Positions 19,484 to 29,658 of a stretch of DNA of 64,000 nt are shown here, one piece after another. Both the position numbers and the translations under genes were made by a program. Below the pieces are notes generated by a model, which was given only the letters and a program-made list of their open reading frames with translations, did no database searches and was not told where the DNA came from. Positions within the stretch are counted from its first letter, which is position 1. Each line of letters opens with the position of its first letter. The DNA comes from Flavobacterium sp. (GTDB taxonomy: Bacteria; Bacteroidota; Bacteroidia; Flavobacteriales; Flavobacteriaceae): positions 31,423 through 95,422 of the forward strand of contig VEQT01000002.1 in assembly GCA_018883065.1 (NCBI GenBank). Reading direction: 5' to 3'.

Positions 19484-22400
19484 ATGTATTTAATTTTTGA
19501 TACCGAAACCACCGGCTTGCCCAAACGTTGGGATGCCCCCTTGTCTGACACTAACAATTGGCCACGCTGTGTGCAAATTGCTTGGCAATTACACGACGCC
19601 ATGGGAGGCATTTTGGAGCACCGTGATTTTTTGATCCAGCCCGAAGGCTATAATATTCCTTACGAAGCTGAAAATATTCACGGTATTTCAACCGAGTTGG
19701 CCCAAGCGCAGGGTGTTCCGTTGGCAGAAGTTTTGGCCCAATTTCAAGCTGTTCTCCAAAAAACACAATTTGTAGTTGGGCAAAATGTAAGCTTTGATTT
19801 GAACATCATGGGCTGCGAGTTTTTCCGTTTAGAAATGGAAAACCCCTTAACCGGAAAGCCCGTTTTAGATACCTGTACCGAAGTCACCGCATCCTTGTTG
19901 CAGTTGCCAGGCGGTCGAGGCGGCAAATATAAATTACCCACACTAACCGAGCTACACTCTTTTTTATTTCAAGTGCCTTTTGCCGAGGCACACAACGCTA
20001 CCGCCGATGTCGAGGCCACAAGCCGCTGTTTCTTAGAATTGATTCGTTTAGAGGTATTTACTCCGCAAGAATTGCGCGTAGAAGGTGGTTATTTTCAAGA
20101 ATTTCAGCATAAAAATCCCCGTCCAATTGCTTTATTGGGCTTGCAGCACGCCAATCTTAAGGAAGCTTCTGCGCGTTTGCGTCAACAGCAAGGTGATGCG
20201 CAAGTACCCTCGCTGTCTAAGCAAGAGGTGTCCAACAATATTGAGGTTTTAGAAGCCGCCACATTTGCGCATTTACATAACCACACCCAATTTTCGGTAT
20301 TGCAATCTACCATTAGTGTAGCCAGTTTGGTTGCTGAGACGGCGGCCCAACGCATGCCGGCCGTAGCTCTTACTGATCACGCCAATTTGATGGGAGCTTT
20401 TCATTTTGTGCGCGACATTTTAAATCATAATAAATCAGTAGATAGCAAAAATGCTGCTGCCATAGAAAAAGGTGAAGAGCCCAATCATGTGCCTATCAAG
20501 CCCATAGTAGGTTGTGAGTTTTTTGTCTGCGAGGACCATTTGGATAAGTCTAGAAAAGACAACGGCTACCAAGTTGTGTTCTTGGCTAAAAACAAAAATG
20601 GCTACCACAATTTGGCCAAATTATCCTCGATTGCTTACACCGATGGTTTTTATTATGTGCCTCGTATAGATAAAAAATGTATTGTACAATACAAAGAAGA
20701 TCTGATGGTCTTGTCAGGAAATTTGTATGGTGAGGTGCCCAATAAATTATTGAATTTGGGCGAAAACCAAGCCGAAGAAGCACTCCTATGGTGGAAACAA
20801 CAGTTTGGTCCTGATTTCTATTTGGAACTCATGCGCCACAACCAAGAAGACGAAAATCGGGTTAATCAAGGATTGTTATCCCTTTCTAAAAAACATCAAG
20901 TTCCCGTTATAGCGACTAACAATACATTTTACATTAAAAAAGCCGATGCCAATGCGCACGATATTTTACTCTGTGTGCGCGACGGCGAAAAGCAAAGTAC
21001 TCCCGTTGGCCGTGGTCGTGGCTATCGTTATGGATTGGCCAATCATGAATATTATTTTAAGTCGGGAGCCGAGATGAAGCAATTGTTTCAAGACATTCCC
21101 GAGGCAATTACCACTATACAAACGATAATAGATAAGGTTGAAATTTACAACTTGGCTCGAGAAGTATTGCTGCCTAAGTTTGAAATTCCATTAGAATTTG
21201 TTGTGCCAGAAGATGCCCAAGATGGGGGCAAACGCGGAGAAAATAAGTATCTAAAAGAACTCACCTTTAAAGGGGCTCAACGCCGGTATGCCGAAATTAC
21301 TCCCGAGATTCAAGAGCGCGTCGATTTTGAGTTGCTCACCATAGAAAATTCGGGCTATCCAGGCTATTTTTTGATTGTACAAGACTTTATTGCAGCAGCC
21401 CGAGAAATGGGGGTTTCGGTTGGGCCGGGAAGGGGATCGGCAGCCGGATCGGTGGTGGCTTATTGTTTGGGCATTACCAACATTGATCCGCTCAAGTACA
21501 ATTTACTTTTTGAGCGTTTCCTCAATCCCGATCGTGTGTCTTTACCCGATATTGATATTGATTTTGATGACGAAGGACGAAGCAGCGTGATGGATTACGT
21601 GATCAACAAATACGGATCCAAACAAGTGGCTCAAATTATAACCTACGGTACCATGGCCGCCAAATCGGCTATACGAGATACGGCACGGGTGTTGGATTTG
21701 CCTTTGTTTGAAGCCGATAAAATTGCCAAACTCATTCCCAATAACATTAATTTAGCCAAGATTTTTTCGCTCGATGATGCCAAACTCAAAGCGGCGCTTC
21801 GTCCCGAAGATTTTGAAAAAGTAAAAGAACTGAAAGCTCTGGCAGGGGCCCAAGATTTAGGTTCCGAGACTTTGCAACAAGCGCAGTTATTAGAGGGCAA
21901 TTTGCGCAATACGGGAATTCATGCCTGTGGAGTAATCATTACCCCCGATGATATCACCAATTTTGTTCCAGTAGCCACGGCCAAAGACTCCGATTTGTAT
22001 GTCACCCAATTTGACAACTCGGTAGTAGAAAGCGCGGGTTTGCTCAAAATGGATTTCTTGGGCTTGAAAACCCTTACCTTAATTAAGGATACTGTAAAAT
22101 TGGTGAAATACCGTTCGGGCATCGATTTAAATCCTGATGCCTTCCCAATTGATGATTTGAAAACCTATGAATTGTTTCAACGGGGAGAAACAGTGGGGAT
22201 TTTTCAGTACGAGAGTCCGGGAATGCAAAAATACATGAAGGAACTTAAGCCTACGGTTTTTGATGATTTGATTGCGATGAACGCCTTGTACCGACCTGGA
22301 CCAATTGCGTATATACCGAGTTTCATCAAACGTAAAAACGGCGAAGAACCCATTGAATATGATTTGGATGCTTGCGAAGAATTACTCAAAGACACGTATG

Positions 22401-24004
22401 GCATTACCGTATACCAAGAGCAAGTGATGTTGCTTTCGCAGAAACTAGCCGATTTTTCTAAAGGTGACGCCGACGTGTTGCGTAAAGCTATGGGAAAAAA
22501 ACAACGCGATGTACTCGACAAGATGAAGCCGAAATTCATTAGTCAAGCTGCGGCCAAAGGACATCCGGAAGACAAATTAGAAAAAATTTGGAAAGACTGG
22601 GAAGCCTTTGCCGAATATGCCTTCAACAAATCGCACTCCACGTGTTACGCCTGGATTGCCTACCAAACGGCCTACCTAAAAGCCAATTATCCAGCCGAAT
22701 ATATGGCGGCGGTGCTGTCTAACAATATGAATGACATTAAGCAAGTTTCCTTTTTTATGGAGGAATGTAAGCGCATGGGCTTGGCTGTATTGGGTCCCGA
22801 TGTCAATGAATCGTTTTATAAGTTTACGGTAAATCAAAATTATGCCATCCGATTTGGCATGGGTGCGATAAAGGGAGTAGGATCGGGTGCTGTACAAACC
22901 ATCGTCGAGCACCGTAAAGACGGAAAATACCGATCTATATTTGATTTGGCCAAACGCATTGATTTGCGGGCAGCCAACAAAAAAGCTTTCGAAAATTTAG
23001 CCTTGGCTGGTGGTTTTGATTCGTTTGCCGGTACTACACGAGCGCAGTATTTTCATGACGAGGGTGACGGAATCTCATTTTTAGAAAAGGCCATACGGTA
23101 TGGTAATAAATTCCAAGAAAACGAAAATTCTTCTCAGGTGAGTTTATTTGGCGAAGCCAGTGATGTACAAATTCCTGAGCCGGTTGTGCCGCCTTGCGAA
23201 GATTGGAATACGATGGAAAAATTGGCCAAAGAAAAAGAAGTGGTGGGTATTTATATTTCGGGACATCCGCTCGATGATTACAAATACGAGATCAAGTATT
23301 TTTGCAATGCCAAGCTCGAAATGCTCAAGAATTTAGAAGCCCATGTAAATAAAAACCTTTCGTTTGGCGGAATCATCACCCAGGTACAGCATCGTGTGAC
23401 CAAAAACGGAAAAGGTTGGGCAACTTTTGTTTTGGAGGGGTATGATGAGAGTTTTGAATTCCGAATTTTTAATGAAGAATACCTGAAATTCAAGCATTTT
23501 TTAATTCAAAATAATTTCACTTACCTCAAATTATTGGTCAAGGAAGGTTGGCCCGACAAAGAAACCGGCAAGAAAACAGAGCCGCGTATTCAATTTACGG
23601 CCTTGCAATATTTACAAGATGTGCTGCCTAGTTTTGCCAAAAAATTGGTGTTGCACCTTAATATTGCCGACTTATCTCCCCAACTGGTGACCGAATTGTC
23701 CCAGTTGTTTCATGGGCACAAAGGAGAGCAAACCGTGAGTTTTGAGGTAATGGAACTCGAACACCTAAAACGCCTCATTGAACCCGAAGTTCTGGCGATT
23801 GCTGCGCCCGAAGAAGGTGCAGAGGAGTTGGTTGACGCCGAACTTACCCCCAACGACGAGGAAGAAGTGTTGGTTCCCACCGAAGTAGAAGAAACCAAAA
23901 TCATTACGCGTTTGTCCATGCCCAGCCGCAAACTCAAAGTGGCGATCAATGCTGATTTGTTGAGCGAAATTGAACGGTTGGGATTGAAATTTAAGTTGAA
24001 TTAA
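19484..24004 (+). CDS. dnaE: DNA polymerase III subunit alpha with fused N-terminal DnaQ-like exonuclease
   Basis: N-terminus MYLIFDTETTGLPKRWDAPLS...EAHNATADVEAT; PHP HLHNHTQFSVL; polymerase GPGRGSAAGSVVAYCLGIT, PDIDIDF, FNKSHSTCYAWIAYQTAYLKANYP. Confidence 0.97.
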   Translation: MYLIFDTETTGLPKRWDAPLSDTNNWPRCVQIAWQLHDAMGGILEHRDFLIQPEGYNIPYEAENIHGISTELAQAQGVPLAEVLAQFQAVLQKTQFVVGQNVSFDLNIMGCEFFRLEMENPLTGKPVLDTCTEVTASLLQLPGGRGGKYKLPTLTELHSFLFQVPFAEAHNATADVEATSRCFLELIRLEVFTPQELRVEGGYFQEFQHKNPRPIALLGLQHANLKEASARLRQQQGDAQVPSLSKQEVSNNIEVLEAATFAHLHNHTQFSVLQSTISVASLVAETAAQRMPAVALTDHANLMGAFHFVRDILNHNKSVDSKNAAAIEKGEEPNHVPIKPIVGCEFFVCEDHLDKSRKDNGYQVVFLAKNKNGYHNLAKLSSIAYTDGFYYVPRIDKKCIVQYKEDLMVLSGNLYGEVPNKLLNLGENQAEEALLWWKQQFGPDFYLELMRHNQEDENRVNQGLLSLSKKHQVPVIATNNTFYIKKADANAHDILLCVRDGEKQSTPVGRGRGYRYGLANHEYYFKSGAEMKQLFQDIPEAITTIQTIIDKVEIYNLAREVLLPKFEIPLEFVVPEDAQDGGKRGENKYLKELTFKGAQRRYAEITPEIQERVDFELLTIENSGYPGYFLIVQDFIAAAREMGVSVGPGRGSAAGSVVAYCLGITNIDPLKYNLLFERFLNPDRVSLPDIDIDFDDEGRSSVMDYVINKYGSKQVAQIITYGTMAAKSAIRDTARVLDLPLFEADKIAKLIPNNINLAKIFSLDDAKLKAALRPEDFEKVKELKALAGAQDLGSETLQQAQLLEGNLRNTGIHACGVIITPDDITNFVPVATAKDSDLYVTQFDNSVVESAGLLKMDFLGLKTLTLIKDTVKLVKYRSGIDLNPDAFPIDDLKTYELFQRGETVGIFQYESPGMQKYMKELKPTVFDDLIAMNALYRPGPIAYIPSFIKRKNGEEPIEYDLDACEELLKDTYGITVYQEQVMLLSQKLADFSKGDADVLRKAMGKKQRDVLDKMKPKFISQAAAKGHPEDKLEKIWKDWEAFAEYAFNKSHSTCYAWIAYQTAYLKANYPAEYMAAVLSNNMNDIKQVSFFMEECKRMGLAVLGPDVNESFYKFTVNQNYAIRFGMGAIKGVGSGAVQTIVEHRKDGKYRSIFDLAKRIDLRAANKKAFENLALAGGFDSFAGTTRAQYFHDEGDGISFLEKAIRYGNKFQENENSSQVSLFGEASDVQIPEPVVPPCEDWNTMEKLAKEKEVVGIYISGHPLDDYKYEIKYFCNAKLEMLKNLEAHVNKNLSFGGIITQVQHRVTKNGKGWATFVLEGYDESFEFRIFNEEYLKFKHFLIQNNFTYLKLLVKEGWPDKETGKKTEPRIQFTALQYLQDVLPSFAKKLVLHLNIADLSPQLVTELSQLFHGHKGEQTVSFEVMELEHLKRLIEPEVLAIAAPEEGAEELVDAELTPNDEEEVLVPTEVEETKIITRLSMPSRKLKVAINADLLSEIERLGLKFKLN

Positions 24005-24036
24005 TGTTGATGGAATTCAATTCGAAACGTTATATT

Positions 24037-24090
24037 TTATAATATTTTGTGGTTACAACCATAAAAAATTATAATTTTTTGTGATTACAA
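24037..24090. promoter_or_regulatory. Duplicated operator-like palindrome upstream of DUF4143 ATPase
   Basis: ttataatattttgtggttacaa (24037-24058) and ttataattttttgtgattacaa (24069-24090), 20/22 identical, 32 bp apart; first copy extends to near-palindrome ttttgtggttacaaccataaaa. Confidence 0.6.
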
Positions 24091-24113
24091 GCACAATTTA
24101 TTATGTTTGCAGC

Positions 24114-25229
24114 ATGATTGCTAGAACGATAACTCAAAATTTACATGCCGATTGCGACAATAAAAAGGCGGTTGTTGTTGTTGGACCAAGACAAGTAGGC
24201 AAAACCACCTTGATTCAAAAATTAGTCGAAGGCAAAACCACCTTGTTTCTAAATGGTGATGATCCGCAAACTCGATTGCAATTGGCCAATGCAAATCTTC
24301 AATTTCTATTACAACTGGTTATGGATTATGATACCATTGTAGTAGATGAAGCACAGCGAATAGCAAACATTGGTTTAACCATAAAATTACTTGTAGATGC
24401 AAAACTAAACAAGCAATTTATTCTTTCGGGTTCGTCATCATTAGATTTAGGGAATAAAATAAACGAGCCCTTAACGGGAAGAAAATGGGAACATCAATTA
24501 TTTCCACTTTCATGGAATGAAATCAAAAGCCATTATACATTTGCTGTTGCATTTGCTCGATTAGAGGAGTTTCTTATTTATGGAATGTATCCTGAAGTGG
24601 TAACCCATACAAACAAACAGAAAATACTTTTACAGCTATCGGGTAGTTATTTGTATCAAGATATATTAGAATTAGCAAACATTAAAAAACCTGATTTATT
24701 AATGAAATTGCTTCATGCATTAGCGATGCAATTGGGAAGTGAAGTATCCTACAATGAATTATCAAAAATACTTGGGGTAGACAGAATGACGGTGATCAAT
24801 TACATCGATTTGTTAGAAAAAGTGTATGTGGTTTTTAGACTTCATCCGTTTTCAAGCAATCAAAGAAATGAAATTACAGCAAAACCAAAAATTTATTTTT
24901 ACGATAATGGAATTCGAAACGCAATTGTAGGGCAATTTAGTCCGTTGCAAAGCAGATTAGATGTAGGCGCTTTATTTGAAAATTTTTTCATTAGCGAAAA
25001 AATGAAACAACTTAATTATCAGGGGTTTTATGGCAAAACACATTATTGGAGAAACAGCCAACAAGCAGAAATTGATTTTATCGAACGCATCGAAGACGAA
25101 ATTTCGGCCTATGAAATAAAATACAATCCAAACAAAAAAGTAAAATTCACCAAATCATTTACAGAAAAATATCATCCAAAACACACCTTTGTGGTGCATA
25201 AAGATAATTTTTGGTCGTATTTACAGTAA
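24114..25229 (+). CDS. AAA-family ATP-binding protein with DUF4143
   Basis: VVGPRQVGKTTLIQKLV Walker A, TIVVDEAQRI Walker B, C-terminal DUF4143-type ALFENFFISEKMKQL...YWRNSQQAEIDFI. ATG 24114 preferred. Confidence 0.9.
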   Translation: MIARTITQNLHADCDNKKAVVVVGPRQVGKTTLIQKLVEGKTTLFLNGDDPQTRLQLANANLQFLLQLVMDYDTIVVDEAQRIANIGLTIKLLVDAKLNKQFILSGSSSLDLGNKINEPLTGRKWEHQLFPLSWNEIKSHYTFAVAFARLEEFLIYGMYPEVVTHTNKQKILLQLSGSYLYQDILELANIKKPDLLMKLLHALAMQLGSEVSYNELSKILGVDRMTVINYIDLLEKVYVVFRLHPFSSNQRNEITAKPKIYFYDNGIRNAIVGQFSPLQSRLDVGALFENFFISEKMKQLNYQGFYGKTHYWRNSQQAEIDFIERIEDEISAYEIKYNPNKKVKFTKSFTEKYHPKHTFVVHKDNFWSYLQ

Positions 25230-25289
25230 TTTACTGCAATCATAGCATAGCTCATTTACCGCTAAAATTTAAGTTGAATTAAACACCAA

Positions 25290-25322
25290 ACAAAAGGCCT
25301 AAATAATTTTAGGCCTTTTGTT
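25290..25322. terminator. Bidirectional terminator between convergent genes
   Basis: acaaaaggcctaaataattttaggccttttgtt. Confidence 0.8.
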
Positions 25323-25673
25323 TTATTTGTCGTGAAGTAACTTGAGTAACTGTACTTGTTCTTTTAGTGCTTGAATCGTTTCTTCGTATTGCTGGATTAG
25401 CTTATCAGGAATACTAATGTGATTTATTCCAATATATCCATCTTGTTTACAATTATTAAAAACCTGTTTATCATCAAACCCTAAAACCTCCATTGGGGGT
25501 ACTCCCATGATAGCCGAAATTTCATTTAGCCGGTTGATTGTGAGCTGAGTTTCTCCCGATTCTATTTTACTATAAGCTCTAGTTGATAGCCCAAGTTTTT
25601 GAGCCATATATTCTTGAGTAAAATTCTTTAATTCTCGAATTTGTTTGATTTTGGTTTCTGCTTGTTGTATCAT
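25323..25673 (-). CDS. XRE-family helix-turn-helix regulator with C-terminal coiled coil
   Basis: IKQIRELKNFTQEYMAQKLGLSTRAYSKIESGETQLTINRLNEIS. Confidence 0.92.
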   Translation of the reverse strand: MIQQAETKIKQIRELKNFTQEYMAQKLGLSTRAYSKIESGETQLTINRLNEISAIMGVPPMEVLGFDDKQVFNNCKQDGYIGINHISIPDKLIQQYEETIQALKEQVQLLKLLHDK

Positions 25674-25796
25674 GTTAATAGGAATTAATAGTTCAAAAGT
25701 AGAATATATAATTCATTTAAAGAAACATTCTAACGAATATTTTGTGTTGTATTAAGGTATTTTTGTTTTTGTCTCAATTTTAAAGAGTAAAAAATC

Positions 25797-26117
25797 ATGA
25801 AACAGGTAATACTTCCTTATGCCAATAATACAAAAATTCCTGTTGAGGATTTAATAACACACTTTAGAGAAAACAATTTAAAGTATATGATTGTTGGCTC
25901 TAAACAAGTTACACTTCAAAATCATCCCAAACCCAATTCTTTAGATGTTTGGCTTCGTAAACATTCTAATGTTATTAATTACAAAGACACCTGTCAATCG
26001 GTCACTAAAGTAATCACTCAAATTATAAAACATCAATCATTTTCGCAAGGCCTTAGAAAATGCCCTTCAAGTAACAGAATGTGTAAGGCGTTGGTTTTTT
26101 GTGATTGTAATAAATAA
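25797..26117 (+). CDS. Hypothetical protein
   Basis: ORF divergent from HTH gene; Cys-containing C-terminus CPSSNRMCKALVFCDC. Confidence 0.5.
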   Translation: MKQVILPYANNTKIPVEDLITHFRENNLKYMIVGSKQVTLQNHPKPNSLDVWLRKHSNVINYKDTCQSVTKVITQIIKHQSFSQGLRKCPSSNRMCKALVFCDCNK

Positions 26118-26163
26118 AAAACACCAATTAAAAACAAAACATCAATCTTTAAATAAAAATTAC

Positions 26164-27456
26164 ATGAAAAAACTCTTTACATTTTTGACTTTGTTCACGG
26201 CAACTAACATTTTTGCCACAGACCGTTATGTTGACCCAAACCTTTCATCGGGAAACGGCACCACTTTATTTACTACAATCACTTCTGCAGTTGCAGCAGC
26301 AGTTGGTGGAGACCGAATTATTGTCTCCTCAAATACCTATAATGAACCAACATTAACTATCAATAAATCATTAAAAATAATTCCTCAAATATCAGGTTCT
26401 GTAATTAATCTTAATGCAGATATAAATATTGTTGGCTTATCTGGAATGAAATTAGAATTAATAGGTATAAACTTAGGTATTTATTCAATAAGTACAAGTC
26501 CAATTTCTTCCGGAAGTAATACAAATAGAGCAAAAGTTTCCATAATAAATTGCTCAACTGCAAGTATTGGATTTAACAATGATTATTATGAATTAAATTT
26601 AATTAAAACAAATGTAACTTCAGATGTAAATTTTAGGTTTGGAAATATTGTATCAAGCAGTATGTTGAATTGCTTTTTGTGGGATGAAGACTCAATAGAT
26701 GTAAATGGTTCAATTAAAAATTTCATTGTAGGAAATTCAATAGGGAACAATACTTTTATCTATAATGATAATTATAAATTTATTTTAGCAAATAATACTC
26801 TTAAAAATCTATTTATTAGTAAATGGGTTCTTAATTCTAATTTAACAAACTATATTGAAAACAATGAATTTAACTCAAATTGTAAGTTATATTTTGCTTC
26901 AGTTACTTTATTAGCTCAATGTGGTGCAGATGAAAGTTGTTATTTTTCAAGTGGAGCAGGAAACTTAATTTATAATTTTAAGTTTGTCAATAATAAATTT
27001 TTAGGAAATATTTTGTGTGCGAGAAGAAATACATCTTTAGTTTGGCCTAATGCATTCGGCTGTTTATTATATGGTAGTAGCTATACAGCAGTAACCCAGG
27101 AAGCCACATATAGTACTCAAGCAACCGATACTCCAAATGTATATGCTAATGGTTTTTTTGACTGGTCTTATAATGGTGTTGGAAATTTGCAGGGTTTAAA
27201 TGGTAGTTTGGTTTATACAAATATCGCAGGACCTTCAAACGATATTGACGGGGGTAATCCCAATCACGATTATTATGATATAGATTTAACTATTAATGAT
27301 AGAGGTATTAATGGTGGACCTTATTCACAATTAAATTATAATCCAACCTCAAATCCGAACAATAGCAAAGCTTTCATTTTTGATTTGGAGATGCCTACAG
27401 ATTTGTTTCCTACCCAAACGGTTAATATTAAAGCCAAAGGGTATCATAAAAATTAA
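26164..27456 (+). CDS. Secreted beta-helix-like protein
   Basis: MKKLFTFLTLFTATNIFATDRYVDPNLSSGNG...; many N/S/I repeats; ATG 26164 gives signal peptide. Confidence 0.7.
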   Translation: MKKLFTFLTLFTATNIFATDRYVDPNLSSGNGTTLFTTITSAVAAAVGGDRIIVSSNTYNEPTLTINKSLKIIPQISGSVINLNADINIVGLSGMKLELIGINLGIYSISTSPISSGSNTNRAKVSIINCSTASIGFNNDYYELNLIKTNVTSDVNFRFGNIVSSSMLNCFLWDEDSIDVNGSIKNFIVGNSIGNNTFIYNDNYKFILANNTLKNLFISKWVLNSNLTNYIENNEFNSNCKLYFASVTLLAQCGADESCYFSSGAGNLIYNFKFVNNKFLGNILCARRNTSLVWPNAFGCLLYGSSYTAVTQEATYSTQATDTPNVYANGFFDWSYNGVGNLQGLNGSLVYTNIAGPSNDIDGGNPNHDYYDIDLTINDRGINGGPYSQLNYNPTSNPNNSKAFIFDLEMPTDLFPTQTVNIKAKGYHKN

Positions 27457-27462
27457 TCTACT

Positions 27463-29154
27463 ATGAAAAAGATATTATACATTTTTTTGATAGTAAGCTG
27501 TAGTGTTTTAGCGCAGCCTAAAATAACAGCTAGTGAGTATTTCTGGGGTACTAATGACCCGGGTACTGGAAATGGTATTTCATTGTCTGTAGAAGATGGT
27601 GTTTTTGATGAAGTTGTTGAAAGTGTTATTACAACATTTATTAACTCACAAACAACTGTAGGACCTTTACTTTTTAATATCAGAGTTAAAGACGTTAATA
27701 ATCAATGGGGGCCTACTTTTAAAAAAGTTATTTTTATATTACCAAGTGCTACTGGTTCATTTCGTCATGTTAATTTAACAAAATTTGAATATTTCTTTGG
27801 CAATTTTGATCCAGGAGAAGGAGCGGGAACTACTATCATTGCTTTTGATGGCGCCTTAGATGAAGCTGTCGAAACTGTTTTTAGAAGTCAAGTTACGTGG
27901 GATGTTTCATCGGGGCCTATATTATTTAATATTCGCGCAAAAGATGCCGATAATAGATGGGGACCCTTGTTTAAAAAAACTGTTTTCCCTTATGGAGCAA
28001 ATCCGAATGCAAATTTGGTTCAAGAAGGCGATGCTATTCAAATATGTCCTGGCAGCAGTGTTACTTTAAACTATGCAGGGCCAAACGGGTATACGCCAAC
28101 GTGGTTTGATGGTAGTCATGGTCAATCGATTACTTTTACTCCAACAACAACTGGAGATTATAGCGTTTCAGCAACTTTAGAAAATACAACTTATACAGAT
28201 GCTATAAACATCACATTCAGACCATTGCCAACAGCAACTATTACACCTGCTGGGCAAGTTTTAGTTTGCGCTTCAAGCAATTTCAATTTAGTAGCTAATT
28301 CAGGAACTAACTTAAGTTATCAATGGATATTAAATGGAAATAATATTGTTGGCGGCACAAATGCAAATTATCTGCCTACTGCTACTGGTAATTATAGTGT
28401 TAAGGTAACCGACAGCTCAACAGGTTGTGTAAAAACATCAGATGCAACCGTGCTTGCAAGCTCATTTGTCATGAGTCCAAATGGGACAAATTCTTTTTGC
28501 GGGTCACAAGTACTTTCTGTTCCATTCGGTTCTTCAAATGGTTATCAGTGGAAAAAAGATGGCGTGATACTTTCAGGAGCAGTAAGTAATTCATACACGG
28601 CAACACAGTCTGGAGCCTACACTTGTGTAGTTACTAATGGCGCGTGTGTATTTACCACCGCTAGCACAACACTTTCAACAACACCTGCTCCCACAGGAGC
28701 TTCACCACAACAATTTACATTGGGTAATACCTTGTCTAATTTGACGGTTAATGGCGCATCCTTGTTGTGGTATACAAGTGCAGTAGGAGGTAGTGCAATT
28801 CCTAGTTCGACAGTTTTAGTAAATGGTAGCACGTATTATGTGAGCCAAACAGTTAATGGTTGTGAAAGTCCAGTTCGGCTTTCGGTTGTAGTTCAACAAG
28901 CCTTGAGCACTCCAGAATTTAATTTGTTTTCTATAGAATATAGCCCAAATCCGGTACACAATATTTTGCATATAAAATCTGATGTTATAGTTCAGACTTT
29001 CAGGTTGATTTCGAGTTTAGGTCAATTAATAAATCAAAAAGAAGTGAATAATAATGAATTTGAATTTGATTTTACCTCATTGCCAACGGGAGTTTATTTT
29101 GTTGGAATTACCACTTCACAGGGATATAAATTATTGAAAATAATAAAAGAATAA
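27463..29154 (+). CDS. Secreted protein with two EYFxGxxDPGxGxG repeats, Ig-like domains and T9SS sorting domain
   Basis: SEYFWGTNDPGTGNG...LFNIRVKDVNNQWGPTFKK and FEYFFGNFDPGEGAG...LFNIRAKDADNRWGPLFKK; C-terminal YSPNPVHNILHIKS...VYFVGITTSQGYKLLKIIKE. Confidence 0.88.
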   Translation: MKKILYIFLIVSCSVLAQPKITASEYFWGTNDPGTGNGISLSVEDGVFDEVVESVITTFINSQTTVGPLLFNIRVKDVNNQWGPTFKKVIFILPSATGSFRHVNLTKFEYFFGNFDPGEGAGTTIIAFDGALDEAVETVFRSQVTWDVSSGPILFNIRAKDADNRWGPLFKKTVFPYGANPNANLVQEGDAIQICPGSSVTLNYAGPNGYTPTWFDGSHGQSITFTPTTTGDYSVSATLENTTYTDAINITFRPLPTATITPAGQVLVCASSNFNLVANSGTNLSYQWILNGNNIVGGTNANYLPTATGNYSVKVTDSSTGCVKTSDATVLASSFVMSPNGTNSFCGSQVLSVPFGSSNGYQWKKDGVILSGAVSNSYTATQSGAYTCVVTNGACVFTTASTTLSTTPAPTGASPQQFTLGNTLSNLTVNGASLLWYTSAVGGSAIPSSTVLVNGSTYYVSQTVNGCESPVRLSVVVQQALSTPEFNLFSIEYSPNPVHNILHIKSDVIVQTFRLISSLGQLINQKEVNNNEFEFDFTSLPTGVYFVGITTSQGYKLLKIIKE

Positions 29155-29259
29155 ATAAAATAACCTCAGCCAATACCCACATAGTGAAAACTAATTTAGA
29201 TGTAGGGATGGTTGAGAAAATTTCGGTAGCTTTGCTCGGTAATTATAAAAAAATACAAC

Positions 29260-29577
29260 ATGGCATTAGCAATAACCGATGCAACTTTTGATGAAGTTGT
29301 ATTGCAATCAGACAAACCAGTATTGGTAGATTTTTGGGCAGCTTGGTGCGGTCCGTGCAGAATGGTGGGTCCCATCATCGATGAAATTAGTGAAGAATAT
29401 GCGGGTAAAGCCGTAATTGGAAAAGTAGATGTAGATGCCAATCAAGAATTTGCTGCCAAATATGGTGTGCGAAACATTCCAACGGTATTGGTGTTTCACA
29501 AAGGAGAAGTAGTAGGTCGTCAGGTGGGTGTAGCCCCAAAACAAACCTATGCAGATAGTTTGGACGCTTTATTGTAA
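29260..29577 (+). CDS. trxA: Thioredoxin
   Basis: PVLVDFWAAWCGPCRMVGPIIDEI. Confidence 0.97.
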   Translation: MALAITDATFDEVVLQSDKPVLVDFWAAWCGPCRMVGPIIDEISEEYAGKAVIGKVDVDANQEFAAKYGVRNIPTVLVFHKGEVVGRQVGVAPKQTYADSLDALL

Positions 29578-29599
29578 TTCTGTTTTTCTCTAAATAAAC

Positions 29600-29630
29600 A
29601 AAAGGTTTAACGCAAGTTAGGCCTTTTTTT
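29600..29630 (+). terminator. Terminator
   Basis: aaaggtttaac-gcaa-gttaggccttt plus T-tract (two G-U pairs). Confidence 0.6.
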
Positions 29631-29658
29631 TGTGCGATTACTTCCTATATTTGAAGCC

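Noticed and set aside
24081-26117. DUF4143 ATPase + XRE regulator + unknown protein as one defence island
   Set aside because: ATPase and XRE gene are convergent with a bidirectional terminator between them; no effector domain seen, so evidence for a joint system is weak.
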